In this document: piece by piece, positions 1-7,901 of the stretch | Position numbering within the stretch: the first letter of the stretch is position 1 | Layout: the number at the start of each line of letters is the position of its first letter | The notes under the pieces: generated by a model | The model's database searches: none | The model's input: only the letters and a program-made list of their open reading frames with translations | Told to the model about the DNA's origin: nothing | Source: Nocardia beijingensis NBRC 16342 | GTDB taxonomy: Bacteria > Actinomycetota > Actinomycetes > Mycobacteriales > Mycobacteriaceae | Assembly: GCF_001612785.1 (NCBI RefSeq) | Contig: NZ_BDBC01000045.1 | Location: forward strand, 1-64,000 | Reading direction: 5' to 3' | DNA: 64,000 nt | Position numbers and translations under genes: made by a program

Positions 1-327
1 ATCCACCGAAGGCACCGTCGGCACATCTGCCAACCGATACAAATGCGCCTTCTCCGCCGCATCCAACGACAACGTCCGCGCCACCGAATTCAAAACCTGC
101 ACACTAACGTTGATTTCGCGACCTTGTTCAAGCCAAGTGTACCAAGTTATTCCAATTCCGGATAATTGGGCGACTTCTTCGCGGCGCAATCCGGGAGTTC
201 GCCGACGTGTCCCTGTCGGAATTCCAACATCCTCTGGCGAGATACGGGCTCGCCGGGACTTGAGGAAGGCACCCAATTCCGCGCGGCGGGCCTTCCGCAC
301 TGCCCGGACGTCGACTACATCGGTCAT
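1..327 (-). CDS. MmyB-type XRE transcriptional regulator, 3' end outside window
   Basis: The 5' part (109 codons) of a helix-turn-helix regulator that runs off the left edge. Residues about 15-80 form an XRE helix-turn-helix with the motifs RRTPGLRREEVAQLSGIG and WYTWLEQGR, which are typical of the MmyB-like family; the expected C-terminal PAS-like ligand domain lies outside the window. Codons 1-61 and the promoter region belong to the integrated element (137-2188), while everything after the core gtgtacca belongs to the chromosome. The gene is therefore a chimera restored by integration. The start is the ATG at 327, which matches the start of the displaced fragment at 2371 with an exact 2044-bp offset. 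Target genes are unknown. Confidence 0.85.
   Translation of the reverse strand, partial: MTDVVDVRAVRKARRAELGAFLKSRRARISPEDVGIPTGTRRRTPGLRREEVAQLSGIGITWYTWLEQGREINVSVQVLNSVARTLSLDAAEKAHLYRLADVPTVPSVD
137..144. repeat. Left att core gtgtacca
   Basis: 8-bp direct repeat identical to 2181-2188. Flanking bases differ on both sides, so the identity is limited to the core expected after serine-integrase crossover. Confidence 0.65.
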
Positions 328-385
328 CCTCTGATCCTTCCGCACCATGCCACAGGTATCCAGTTGTTGTCAGTACTAGTTTCGG
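145..385 (-). repeat. Element-borne copy of regulator 5' end and promoter
   Basis: Aligns base by base to 2189-2430, with one single-base indel upstream of the start codon. In the 183 coding bases I count 27 differences (about 85 percent identity), yet only one residue of 64 changes (Ile for Val at residue 60). Similarity extends about 58 bp upstream of the ATG, so a promoter was probably captured too. Confidence 0.8.
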
Positions 386-560
386 CCGCCACCGGCCAAC
401 GGCCGCCAGACCCGGTGTCGGCATAGGTGAGGACTCTCCTGAGACCGACCAGGCCTAGCGGCTTTGCATCGGTCACGTTCACTAACTGGATCGATATGTG
501 GCCCGGTCGGTGCGGCGAGCGTCGTCGCACCGGGAGCCTGAGTGGGAGTCCACGGCCGCG

Positions 561-2135
561 TCACGAGACAAGTGGCTCGATCTCGATAGTGTCCACGCCA
601 GCGCCCACACCGAACCCGCGTCGTTTTCCCGCGGCGGACAGAATCGTCACCCGCACCAGCGACCGGATGATGTCGCGCTTCGCTTCCAACGGGGTCAGCT
701 CCGGATCGTGCCACTTCGCCCGCGCATCCGGGCCTGCCGCGGCAGCGACGTGCGGCATGGGCAGAGCCGCTTGGGCTCTCCGCTCCGCCGCCTCGATCAG
801 CGGCGCCTTCCTCGCTTTGTAGACGGCGATTTCCGCTGGCGACAGGTCCGCGTCAATAGCATCGTTCAACCACTTCTCGTACGAGACACGCAGTTCACGT
901 GCCTCCGTCAACGCAGCCACGGCGTCCTCGTCCGTGCGAGCCAGAGCACCGAGGAGTGCGGGATCCTCCAGCCGCCGCAGGACCACCTCTTCGACCAGGG
1001 CATCGACCAACTTCGCCTTGCGGCCAACGCAGCTGTTCTTCTTGCACACGTAGTAGCGAGTTTCGGGACCCCACTTGCGCCGCGACACAACCGGCCCATC
1101 GCACTTCCAACACCGCAAAAGCCCCGACAGCAACCACTTCGGCGTACTCCCGTTAGAAGTCCCCCGGCGAGGATCATTGAGGATCATCTTCAGTCGCTCA
1201 TGCTCATCGACTGAGATCAGGCCTTCCCAAGCAGCCTTGATCGTCAAGCGCTCGCCGTTCTCATCGACATGAACGCGCAGTCCTGCCGCCGCTTCGCTCA
1301 ACAGCACGCGCTTGACCATGTTGCTATCCCATTGCGTTCGCCACGTTTTCGGGCACGGGCACGATCGCCTATCGACCTTCCGCACCACCCGACGCCCGTC
1401 CTTCACCGAGCACCGGTTGCACGGGAAAGACTTGTCATGGCTCGGAACTGGCACGCCCTCCCTCGTCAGCCAACGTCCGATCTGGTACGTCGGCTCCATG
1501 TCCAGCGCACGCCGGACCATCTCACGAAAGATCGGACCGTTCTGAGGACACGGCACCCGTCGCACGGCACGGCCTCGTTGATAGACGATCTGGAAGCCGA
1601 ACGCCTCCGGGCCATGCGGCTTACCCTCAGCGAAGTTCTGCGCCAGAGCCCGCATCGAGTCCAACCGGTTTCGTTCCGGCGCGTGCTCGTCCTCGACCGC
1701 GTCCTGAGCGACCCGCTTGCGATCGTCGGGATCGTTCATGTCATAGAGCACGCCGCCGTAATACCAGTACACCCTGAACTCCGCACACAACTCACGCAGC
1801 TCGGCCATGTCGCCGACCTTCCGGTTGGCCCGCGACGAGGACCAGTTGACCAACACACCCCCAGGCACCTCACCGCGTTTCACCCGGCCAGCTATCGCCG
1901 CCAACTCCTGACGCAGCACCTCACGACCCGGACGATCCTTACGCGCGTGACGCGTCGCCCCCACCGCACCCTCATCAATCACCTTGCACACCGACCACCC
2001 GAACTGGGCACACTCACCCCGCCCCCACGCGATCTGCTCCTTCGGGGAACGCTCGTTCTTATGCTTCCCCACCTTCGACACACGGGCCTGGATGACGGCC
2101 GCCAAACCAGGGAAATCCTTCGGACTCAGAGGCAT
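561..2135 (-). CDS. Large serine recombinase (site-specific integrase)
   Basis: A 524-residue resolvase/invertase-type recombinase. The N-terminal catalytic domain (about 10-165) carries the nucleophile serine in ARVSKV and the arginine pair in SSSRANRK. A recombinase domain follows (about 170-300) with GKPHGPEAFGF, then a zinc ribbon (about 345-380) with CWKC and CKKNSC cysteines, and a short charged helical stretch before the C-terminus. Length and order match actinobacterial large serine integrases of phages and integrative elements. The start ATG at 2135 is 45 bp from the right att core. It is transcribed in the same direction as the regulator it has split. Its likely role is integrating and excising the 2-kb element; whether it needs a directionality factor cannot be told. 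Confidence 0.9.
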   Translation of the reverse strand: MPLSPKDFPGLAAVIQARVSKVGKHKNERSPKEQIAWGRGECAQFGWSVCKVIDEGAVGATRHARKDRPGREVLRQELAAIAGRVKRGEVPGGVLVNWSSSRANRKVGDMAELRELCAEFRVYWYYGGVLYDMNDPDDRKRVAQDAVEDEHAPERNRLDSMRALAQNFAEGKPHGPEAFGFQIVYQRGRAVRRVPCPQNGPIFREMVRRALDMEPTYQIGRWLTREGVPVPSHDKSFPCNRCSVKDGRRVVRKVDRRSCPCPKTWRTQWDSNMVKRVLLSEAAAGLRVHVDENGERLTIKAAWEGLISVDEHERLKMILNDPRRGTSNGSTPKWLLSGLLRCWKCDGPVVSRRKWGPETRYYVCKKNSCVGRKAKLVDALVEEVVLRRLEDPALLGALARTDEDAVAALTEARELRVSYEKWLNDAIDADLSPAEIAVYKARKAPLIEAAERRAQAALPMPHVAAAAGPDARAKWHDPELTPLEAKRDIIRSLVRVTILSAAGKRRGFGVGAGVDTIEIEPLVS

Positions 2136-2161
2136 AACCCCAGGCTAAGCAACAGATACCC

Positions 2162-2371
2162 CTAACTGCACTGCACGCACGTGTACCACGTCACGCCGAT
2201 TCCCGATAATTGGGCGACTTCTTCGCGACGCAGTCCCGGTGTGCGTCGACGGGTTCCCGTGGGAATTCCGACATCCTCCGGCGAGATACGGGCTCGCCGG
2301 GACTTGAGGAAGGCTCCCAGTTCGGCGCGCCGCGCTTTGCGCACCGCCCGCACGTCGACTACATCGGTCAT
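2162..2371 (-). pseudogene. Displaced 5' fragment of the MmyB-type regulator
   Basis: Encodes the first 64 residues of the same regulator as 1-327, ending in GIGVTWYT, then runs five codons into element DNA and stops at 2162. It lacks the end of the helix-turn-helix and the ligand domain, so it should not make a working regulator. It keeps its own ATG and upstream region and may still be transcribed toward the recombinase gene. Confidence 0.8.
2181..2188. repeat. Right att core gtgtacca
   Basis: 8-bp direct repeat identical to 137-144, at the junction between element DNA and the displaced chromosomal 5' gene fragment. Confidence 0.65.
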
Positions 2372-2482
2372 TCCAGAGATCATCCCGGACCGTGACACAA
2401 GTATCCAGGTGCTGCCGGTACCCGTTTCGGAACGGCGCGGCGCGGGGATGTTCGGTTCGTCCCGGCTGGGTACGCCTGGGGA

Positions 2483-3850
2483 ATGGTGCGCTGGCGTGAG
2501 GCACTCGAAGGCGTCACCGCGTTCCTGGCCACCGCGGTGGCCGGGCTGCTGCTGGTCGTGCCGCTCAGCTTCGGCCGGACCTGCCATTGCACGCCCTATC
2601 AGGTGAATCAGCTGGTTCTGAGCGTGCCGCGCGAGGCGGCGATCGGCGTGCTCGTGGCGGCGGTCACCGCGGTGGTCGCGGTCAGCCTGGCTCGTGCGCG
2701 CACGGCGTGGTGGATCGCGCTGGCGGCGACGGCGTTGCTGTTCGTCACGCACACGGTCGAAGCGCACAGCGCCTCGCCCGACATCCTCACCACCACCGCC
2801 TACCTCGACGCGATCGGCAGCGGTGTTCTGCTCGGCGCGACGGGCGTGGCCGTACTCGGCCGCCGCGTGCCCGCGATGGGCCTGGTGCTGGGCGCCGTCG
2901 GCTGTTTCGTGGTCATCACGCTCTCGCAGGCGTCGGGGCTGCTGGGCAATCCGCATCGGGCGACAGCCGAGCCTCGCGTGTGGTCGGTGTTCGAGACACA
3001 GCCGCTGTGGTTGCTCGCGGCGGTGGCCGGGCTCATCCTGGCGTGCCAGGCGGCCACCCGGCACCGGTTCACACCGGAGCCGGTCTATCCGGAACTGCCG
3101 CTCAGCCCCGTGGTCGCCGCGATCGTGCTGGTGATGACCGAATTGGGCGTCGCGGAGTGGCGCTTCCGGCACGGCGACGGCAGCATCGAGCTCGTCGTGA
3201 CGGCAGTGTGCACCTTGCTGGCCACGACCGTCGCCGCCTGGCTGCTTCCCCGCCGGGACGGGATCGCGATCTTCCTCGCGGTCGGGCTCAGCGCCACCGG
3301 CAGCGCGGTGGGCAACGGGCCACGACCGGCATGGAGCGTGCCGCTGCTGCTCGGCCTGATCCTTCTGGGCTATCTGGCCGGAACCCGAATCCGGCCGTCG
3401 AATCCGCTGGTGGGCGCCGGATTGCTCGCGACGGTCGCACTGTTCGCCGCCGTTGCTCCCGCCGGTGGCATGCGCAACATGGTCGCGGCCGCGCTCGCCG
3501 TGGCAGCGGGGTATTGCGCGGCCTGCATCCAGCCGCGAACAGCGGGCAGCATTCTCGCGATCGCCATCCTCTGGCGCCCCTCGACGGTGGCGCCTATTCG
3601 CACCGAATCGTTCGACTGGACGATGGTGTCGCCGCGCCATCTCCACGACTGGGGTCCGGTCACCGTGGTTACGGGTTCGGAATGGGCGGCGTTCGCCATC
3701 ACGGTGGGTTGCGGCGCCGGACTCGCGCTCCGCGCTCTGCCCAAGCGAAGGGCCCCCGCGCCTCGTCGTATTCCGGCACGCCGGGCGGGAATGCGGCAGT
3801 TGTTCGCCGAGGCGTCGACGGCTCGGCATGGGCACGCGGAGCCGAGTTAG
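2483..3850 (+). CDS. Multi-pass integral membrane protein, function unknown
   Basis: A 455-residue protein with roughly ten to twelve hydrophobic segments separated by short polar loops. The first is at residues 8-30, followed by CHC at about 35-37, and the basic tail (KRRAPAPRRIPARR) is probably cytoplasmic. No transporter or enzyme signature is visible, and I do not recognise the family. It starts with ATG at 2483. It is divergent from the split regulator, with about 110 bp between them. The helix count is by eye. Confidence 0.7.
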   Translation: MVRWREALEGVTAFLATAVAGLLLVVPLSFGRTCHCTPYQVNQLVLSVPREAAIGVLVAAVTAVVAVSLARARTAWWIALAATALLFVTHTVEAHSASPDILTTTAYLDAIGSGVLLGATGVAVLGRRVPAMGLVLGAVGCFVVITLSQASGLLGNPHRATAEPRVWSVFETQPLWLLAAVAGLILACQAATRHRFTPEPVYPELPLSPVVAAIVLVMTELGVAEWRFRHGDGSIELVVTAVCTLLATTVAAWLLPRRDGIAIFLAVGLSATGSAVGNGPRPAWSVPLLLGLILLGYLAGTRIRPSNPLVGAGLLATVALFAAVAPAGGMRNMVAAALAVAAGYCAACIQPRTAGSILAIAILWRPSTVAPIRTESFDWTMVSPRHLHDWGPVTVVTGSEWAAFAITVGCGAGLALRALPKRRAPAPRRIPARRAGMRQLFAEASTARHGHAEPS

Positions 3851-3900
3851 GCGATGCGCAGGGCACTGGAACCGCTCGCTTGCTGCCCCTGGACCTACTC

Positions 3901-4188
3901 CTACGTCGTGTGACCGGTCGCGCCGCCGTGGTGCGGCACCGGTCGGCCGAGCGGCATCTGCGGTACCGGCGGAGCGGGCGGAACGAATCGCAGGATCTCG
4001 GAGAATCCATGGAATCCGCCGGGAATGGGCACTTCCACCGGGACATCGGGTCCGTTGCCGGACGGCTCCGCGGCGGCGGGACCGCAGGCGATCGTCGCCG
4101 CCGCGGCGACCGCCAGCGCGGCGACCGCCCAGGCCTGCCACGCCCCACGGTGCGAGCATCGATCACTGGAAACGTCGTCGAATGCCAT
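3901..4188 (-). CDS. Small secreted protein, proline-rich
   Basis: 95 residues: a charged N-terminus, a hydrophobic segment (about 17-38) ending in AAAEPSGNG like a Sec signal peptide with cleavage near residue 41, then a proline-rich mature part of about 55 residues without cysteines. The pattern fits the small exported proteins common in Nocardia and mycobacteria. I do not recognise the family. It ends about 50 bp from the convergent membrane protein gene. Confidence 0.5.
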   Translation of the reverse strand: MAFDDVSSDRCSHRGAWQAWAVAALAVAAAATIACGPAAAEPSGNGPDVPVEVPIPGGFHGFSEILRFVPPAPPVPQMPLGRPVPHHGGATGHTT

Positions 4189-4605
4189 GATGCGGTCCTC
4201 CGATCTGCGTCGGCCGACCCGGCACGACCCTTCCCGTACCGCGGGAGGTCGCCGAGCCTCGAATTGGAAACACCACGGTGCCTACGGTCCACAGGATCCG
4301 GAGAGTCATGCTCCCCGCACCCCTCGATCAGCGCGCACGGGACACACGACGATTAGATAACGAAGTGATAACGGACCGAGCGGCGCCGCCATCTTTCGCA
4401 TACGGCTTGCGCTCGGCCACCCATTCCGGGTGAAGCCTGCCGTTTCCACTCGATTCGAGCCCAGCAGCGGTAGCGGTCCAACGTCGGTGACCGCTTTCGC
4501 CGACGGGCCCGGGCTCTTTGGCGCGGCGGCCGCCGCCCGGCTAGGCTGCGTCGGCTGTCGCATGCCGAATTCCGTCCGACCACAAATTGTTTCGATGGGA
4601 AACGA
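4189..4605. other. Intergenic region, no gene seen
   Basis: About 417 bp between two divergent genes for small exported proteins. The open frames here look like shadows and have no ribosome-binding site or recognisable product. It presumably carries both promoters. Confidence 0.5.
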
Positions 4606-4923
4606 ATGAAGCTCGCGCTGTGCGGGGTGCTGGTCGTCTGTACATTGTCCGTCTCCGCAGTCGCGGCGGCGTTCATCGTCACCGAAGCGCGGGCGCACGT
4701 TCCGCGCGGCGCCGCCAAAGGCTATCTCGCCGATCTACATCGGCTCGGTGTGCGGACGGCGGGCGACGGCGTGACCGCGGCACTGCTCGACCTGGGCTAC
4801 GCGGTGTGCCGGGAATTGGCGGCCGGAACGTCCGAAGCCGACATCGTGGTCGAGGTGAGCGCGCACCAATCGGTGGACGACGCCGCTGCCGTGGTGGTGG
4901 CCGCCGAGCGGAACCTGTGCTGA
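4606..4923 (+). CDS. DUF732-family exported protein
   Basis: 105 residues with an N-terminal signal segment (about 1-27) and a mature domain of the DUF732 type, recognised by YLADLHRLG near the start, a GYAVCRELAAG block and a C-terminal alanine-rich helix ending in RNLC. The two cysteines (one in VCREL, one at the C-terminus) are conserved in the family and could form a disulfide. DUF732 proteins are abundant in mycobacteria and Nocardia; their function is unknown. The ATG at 4606 follows a GGGAAACGA stretch that could act as ribosome-binding site. Confidence 0.8.
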   Translation: MKLALCGVLVVCTLSVSAVAAAFIVTEARAHVPRGAAKGYLADLHRLGVRTAGDGVTAALLDLGYAVCRELAAGTSEADIVVEVSAHQSVDDAAAVVVAAERNLC

Positions 4924-5036
4924 ACCGCCACGATCGACGCCGGGCCGGGCCCTCGTCCACCGACCTCACGGCCACGAAACGGCGAGCGGTGCGGGCTGAC
5001 CGGAAATTCGCCACGGCTTGGGTAGATTCCCCCGCG

Positions 5037-6089
5037 ATGTCCAGAATCCCTGCCACATCAGGTGCGAACGACACGACCGACACCGCGGCGCCCGCCACGA
5101 TGGTCGGGCGCCGGTATCGCAGCGGCGATCACTACGAGGTCGGCCGCGAGAAGATCCGCGAGTACGCCCGCGCGGTGCGCAACCAGCACCCGGCGCATCG
5201 GTCGGAGAACGCCGCCGCGGACCTCGGCTACGCCGGCTTGGTCGCTCCGCCGACCTTCGGCGCGGTGCCGGGGTATCTGGCCTACGCCGAGGTCTTCGAC
5301 ACGATCCTGCCCGGCTACGACCTGAGCAGGGCCATCCAGACCGATCAGATGATCGAATTCCACCGCCCACTGCTGGCCGGCGACCGGATCGATTTCGAGA
5401 TGTGCCTCGACTCGTTCCGGCACGCGTTCGGCGGCGACCTCATCGTCCTGCGCCAGACCATCCTCGACCAGGACGATCGGCCGGTCCTCACGTCGCGGAC
5501 CAGCCTGGTCGGGCGGGCCGACGAGGCACTGCCCGGCTGGTTGGACGCGATGGTGATGCACGGGGTACGCCCTGAGGCCAAGCAGCAGCGCCGGGTCCCG
5601 CATCCGCGCTACGTCGGGAACGGCAGCGAGTCCGCTCGCGCGACCCCGCCGCCCGCGCCGCCGAACCCGCGCGGACGGCGGTGGGAGACCGTGCGTCCCG
5701 GAGCGGAGCTTCCGGCACGCGCGCTCACGGTCAGTCGAGGCGACCTGGTCAACTACGCCGGGGTGGCGGGAGACCCGAATCCCATCCATTGGAGCACTAC
5801 GGCGGCCGCCAGGATGGGAATGCAGACCGTCGTCGCGCAGGGCATGTTCACCATCGGGCTCAGTGTGGATTTGCTCACCTCGTGGCTGGGCGACCCTGGG
5901 GCGCTGCGCTCGTACAACGTCCGCCTGACCAATCCCGTGCACGTCGGCCCCACCGGCGGGCGGATCGAGTTCTCCGGCCGGGTGAAACACCTGGACGAGG
6001 ACACGCGCACCGCCACCGTCGCGATCACCGCCGTGCACGACGGGCACAAGATCTTCGGTCGCGCGACGGCCGAGGTCGCCCTCGCGTGA
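5037..6089 (+). CDS. Fused HadA/HadB-like (3R)-hydroxyacyl dehydratase
   Basis: A 350-residue double hot-dog protein. Residues about 22-175 resemble the FAS1-like/HadA half, with GLVAPPTFGAVPGYLAY and the segment from DQMIEFHRPLLAGD. Residues about 200-345 form a MaoC domain with the hydratase-2 signature YAGVAGDPNPIHW, which carries the catalytic Asp and His, and VAQGMFTIG. In M. tuberculosis the corresponding HadA and HadB subunits are separate proteins that form FAS-II dehydratase heterodimers. A proline-rich linker joins the halves here. The likely reaction is dehydration or hydration of an acyl-CoA or acyl-ACP. ATG 5037 is the first start giving the N-terminus; the later ATG before VGRRYRSGDHY is an alternative. 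Confidence 0.85.
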   Translation: MSRIPATSGANDTTDTAAPATMVGRRYRSGDHYEVGREKIREYARAVRNQHPAHRSENAAADLGYAGLVAPPTFGAVPGYLAYAEVFDTILPGYDLSRAIQTDQMIEFHRPLLAGDRIDFEMCLDSFRHAFGGDLIVLRQTILDQDDRPVLTSRTSLVGRADEALPGWLDAMVMHGVRPEAKQQRRVPHPRYVGNGSESARATPPPAPPNPRGRRWETVRPGAELPARALTVSRGDLVNYAGVAGDPNPIHWSTTAAARMGMQTVVAQGMFTIGLSVDLLTSWLGDPGALRSYNVRLTNPVHVGPTGGRIEFSGRVKHLDEDTRTATVAITAVHDGHKIFGRATAEVALA

Positions 6090-6251
6090 TCGCCCCACCC
6101 GTTCGCGCCGCCGCGATCGGTGTGTTTGGTCCGCGGCGACGGGGGCACGTTGGAGGCGGAGCACGCGCCCGCCGCGATCGGCGGACGCGAACTCGGCACT
6201 CGATCGAGCGGGCAACCGGCCCGCTCGCACCCGAAAGGACCGGTATCTGTC

Positions 6252-6416
6252 GTGGTTGTGCTTCTTGCTGTGATCGGCTCGGCTTCCCTTGCCGTCATCG
6301 CGGTCCATGCCACGGTCGTCGCCCGCAGCTTGGCGGAACTCCGCTCTCCGCGCCGTGGCAGCGCGGCCGGGCACCAGGAGCGCAGCACCGCGCGGCTGAC
6401 GGGCACCACGGTCTGA
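6252..6416 (+). CDS. Putative short membrane protein
   Basis: A GTG-initiated frame of 54 residues preceded by GAAAGGACC. It encodes one hydrophobic segment (VVVLLAVIGSASLAVIAV) followed by a basic tail. It sits between the dehydratase and the phosphatase genes. No family is recognised; the single membrane segment and ribosome-binding site are the only support. Confidence 0.3.
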   Translation: MVVLLAVIGSASLAVIAVHATVVARSLAELRSPRRGSAAGHQERSTARLTGTTV

Positions 6417-6698
6417 TCCTCCGACGCCCCTCCCGCGTCCGGCTTGACATATGCCCAGGTGAGCACCGTCATGTCTCGGTCCGGTCGCGGATCGGATACG
6501 ATCTTGGCTGCCTCTCGGTCCAGCAAACGGCCGCTGAGACAGTCGGCGTGCGCTGGTGCCGCCCTTGGTGATCGGAGGCCGGGTTGTCGGTGTTCGCCGA
6601 CGACGGCATCAGTGCTGTCGGTCGTTCCACCACACTCGGACCAACGACCGGTGGTTTCCGTGCGGCGTGACGGGACACACGACGATCCCGAGGTGATC

Positions 6699-7901
6699 GT
6701 GGAGGCGGATTGGCCGTGGCAGCAACCTTCGGTGCTGCTCATCGAGGACGACCCGGGGGACGCCCTCCTGGTGGAGGAACTGGTCCTGGACGGCGCGCCC
6801 GGCCTGCGGCTGGATTGGGTGCGGTCACTGGCGGAGGCCGCGGAGCACCTCGCCACCGCCGAGCCCGACTGCGTGCTGCTCGACCTGCATCTGCCCGACG
6901 CCAACGGGCTCGAGGCGGTGGAACGCATCCGCAGGCACACCGACCAGGTCGCGATCGTGGTGATGACCGGCCTCGATCAGGAGCAGACCGGGTTGGCGGC
7001 GGTCGCCGCGGGAGCCCAGGACTACCTGGTCAAGGGCCGGGTCGAGCCGGAACTGTTCGGACGCGCCGTGCGCTACGCGATCCAGCGCAAGCAGGCCGAG
7101 CGCACCAGCGCGGCCCTGCAGGCGAGCATTATGCGCGCACAGGAGAACGCCCGGCTGGAACGCGGCCTGCTGCCCACCCCGCTGTTGCGCGGGCAGCGGG
7201 TCGTCGACGTCGTGGCGCGCTACCGTCCCGGCCGCGCCCATTCGCTGCTCGGCGGCGATTTCTACGACGTCGTGCAGGACGCGGACGGCACGGTGCACGC
7301 CGTCATCGGTGACGTGTCCGGCCACGGGCCGGACGAGGCGGCGACCGGAGTGGCGTTGCGGCTGGCCTGGCGCACCCTGGTGCTGAGCGGCGTGACCGGC
7401 GCACGGCAACTGCGGCTGCTCGAGCAGGTGCTGCTGGCCGAACGCACCGGAAAGCAGACCTTCGCGACGGTCACGAGCCTGATGTTGCATCCGGGCGAGC
7501 GCCGCGCGCAGGTGCTGCGGGCCGGGCACCCGGGAATGCTGCTGCGCTCGGCGTCCGGATTGACCTGGGTCGAGGTGCCCGGCGGGCCCGCCCTCGGCTT
7601 CCTGCCCGGTCGCGCCGACTGGCCCGTCCACGATCTGGACCTGCCGCTCGGCTCTGGCCTGATGGTGTTCACCGACGGCCTGTTCGAAGGGCGAGTCGGG
7701 ACGGACCAGGAACGACTCGGCGAGCAAGGGCTGATGGAGGTCGCACAGGCCGTGCAAGCAGCGGATCCCGACTGGTTCGTCGACGAACTGATCGGGCGCG
7801 TGGAGGCGCTGGCGGGTGCGTCCGGCGGGTTGGACGACGATGTCGCCATCCTCTATCTGGGATGGAACGACGACGGGCAAGGACAGGACCAGAACCGATG
7901 A
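6699..7901 (+). CDS. Receiver-domain SpoIIE/PP2C-type serine phosphatase
   Basis: About 400 residues. An N-terminal response-regulator receiver (SVLLIEDDPGDALLVEELV, phospho-acceptor Asp in VLLDLHLPDANG, switch Lys in YLVKGR) is followed by a short helical linker and a PP2C/SpoIIE phosphatase domain (LGGDFYDVV, IGDVSGHGPDEA, FTDGLFEGR, GGLDDDVAIL, with the metal-binding aspartates). Such proteins dephosphorylate anti-sigma-factor antagonists when the receiver is activated. GTG 6699 is preferred because CGAGG lies five bases upstream; GTG 6660 or more distant starts are possible. It overlaps the kinase gene by 4 bp, so they are translationally coupled. Its substrate is probably an antagonist outside the window. 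Confidence 0.9.
   Translation: MEADWPWQQPSVLLIEDDPGDALLVEELVLDGAPGLRLDWVRSLAEAAEHLATAEPDCVLLDLHLPDANGLEAVERIRRHTDQVAIVVMTGLDQEQTGLAAVAAGAQDYLVKGRVEPELFGRAVRYAIQRKQAERTSAALQASIMRAQENARLERGLLPTPLLRGQRVVDVVARYRPGRAHSLLGGDFYDVVQDADGTVHAVIGDVSGHGPDEAATGVALRLAWRTLVLSGVTGARQLRLLEQVLLAERTGKQTFATVTSLMLHPGERRAQVLRAGHPGMLLRSASGLTWVEVPGGPALGFLPGRADWPVHDLDLPLGSGLMVFTDGLFEGRVGTDQERLGEQGLMEVAQAVQAADPDWFVDELIGRVEALAGASGGLDDDVAILYLGWNDDGQGQDQNR

Larger units (their letters stand above)
137..2188. mobile_element. Minimal serine-integrase element integrated in an MmyB regulator gene
   Basis: Two exact copies of gtgtacca lie 2044 bp apart, both at codons 61-64 (TWYT) of the same regulator reading frame. The recombinase gene fills most of the interval and starts about 45 bp from the right-hand core, as integrase genes usually do beside attP. 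Beyond the left core the regulator continues into its 3' half. Beyond the right core lies the original 5' half, now cut off. Excision across the cores would rejoin 2189-2371 to 1-136 in frame and recreate an uninterrupted gene. The element carries no other recognisable gene, so it is either a minimal mobile unit or the remnant of a larger one. The boundaries come from the sequence; mobility is inferred. Confidence 0.75.

Noticed and set aside
561..2135. A phage or large ICE around the serine integrase
   Set aside because: No structural, replication or transfer genes lie between the two cores, and ordinary chromosomal genes begin immediately outside the right end.
2162..4159. A 665-codon minus-strand open frame running into the regulator fragment
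   Set aside because: Only its last 69 codons are regulator sequence; the rest is the antisense shadow of the membrane protein at 2483-3850.
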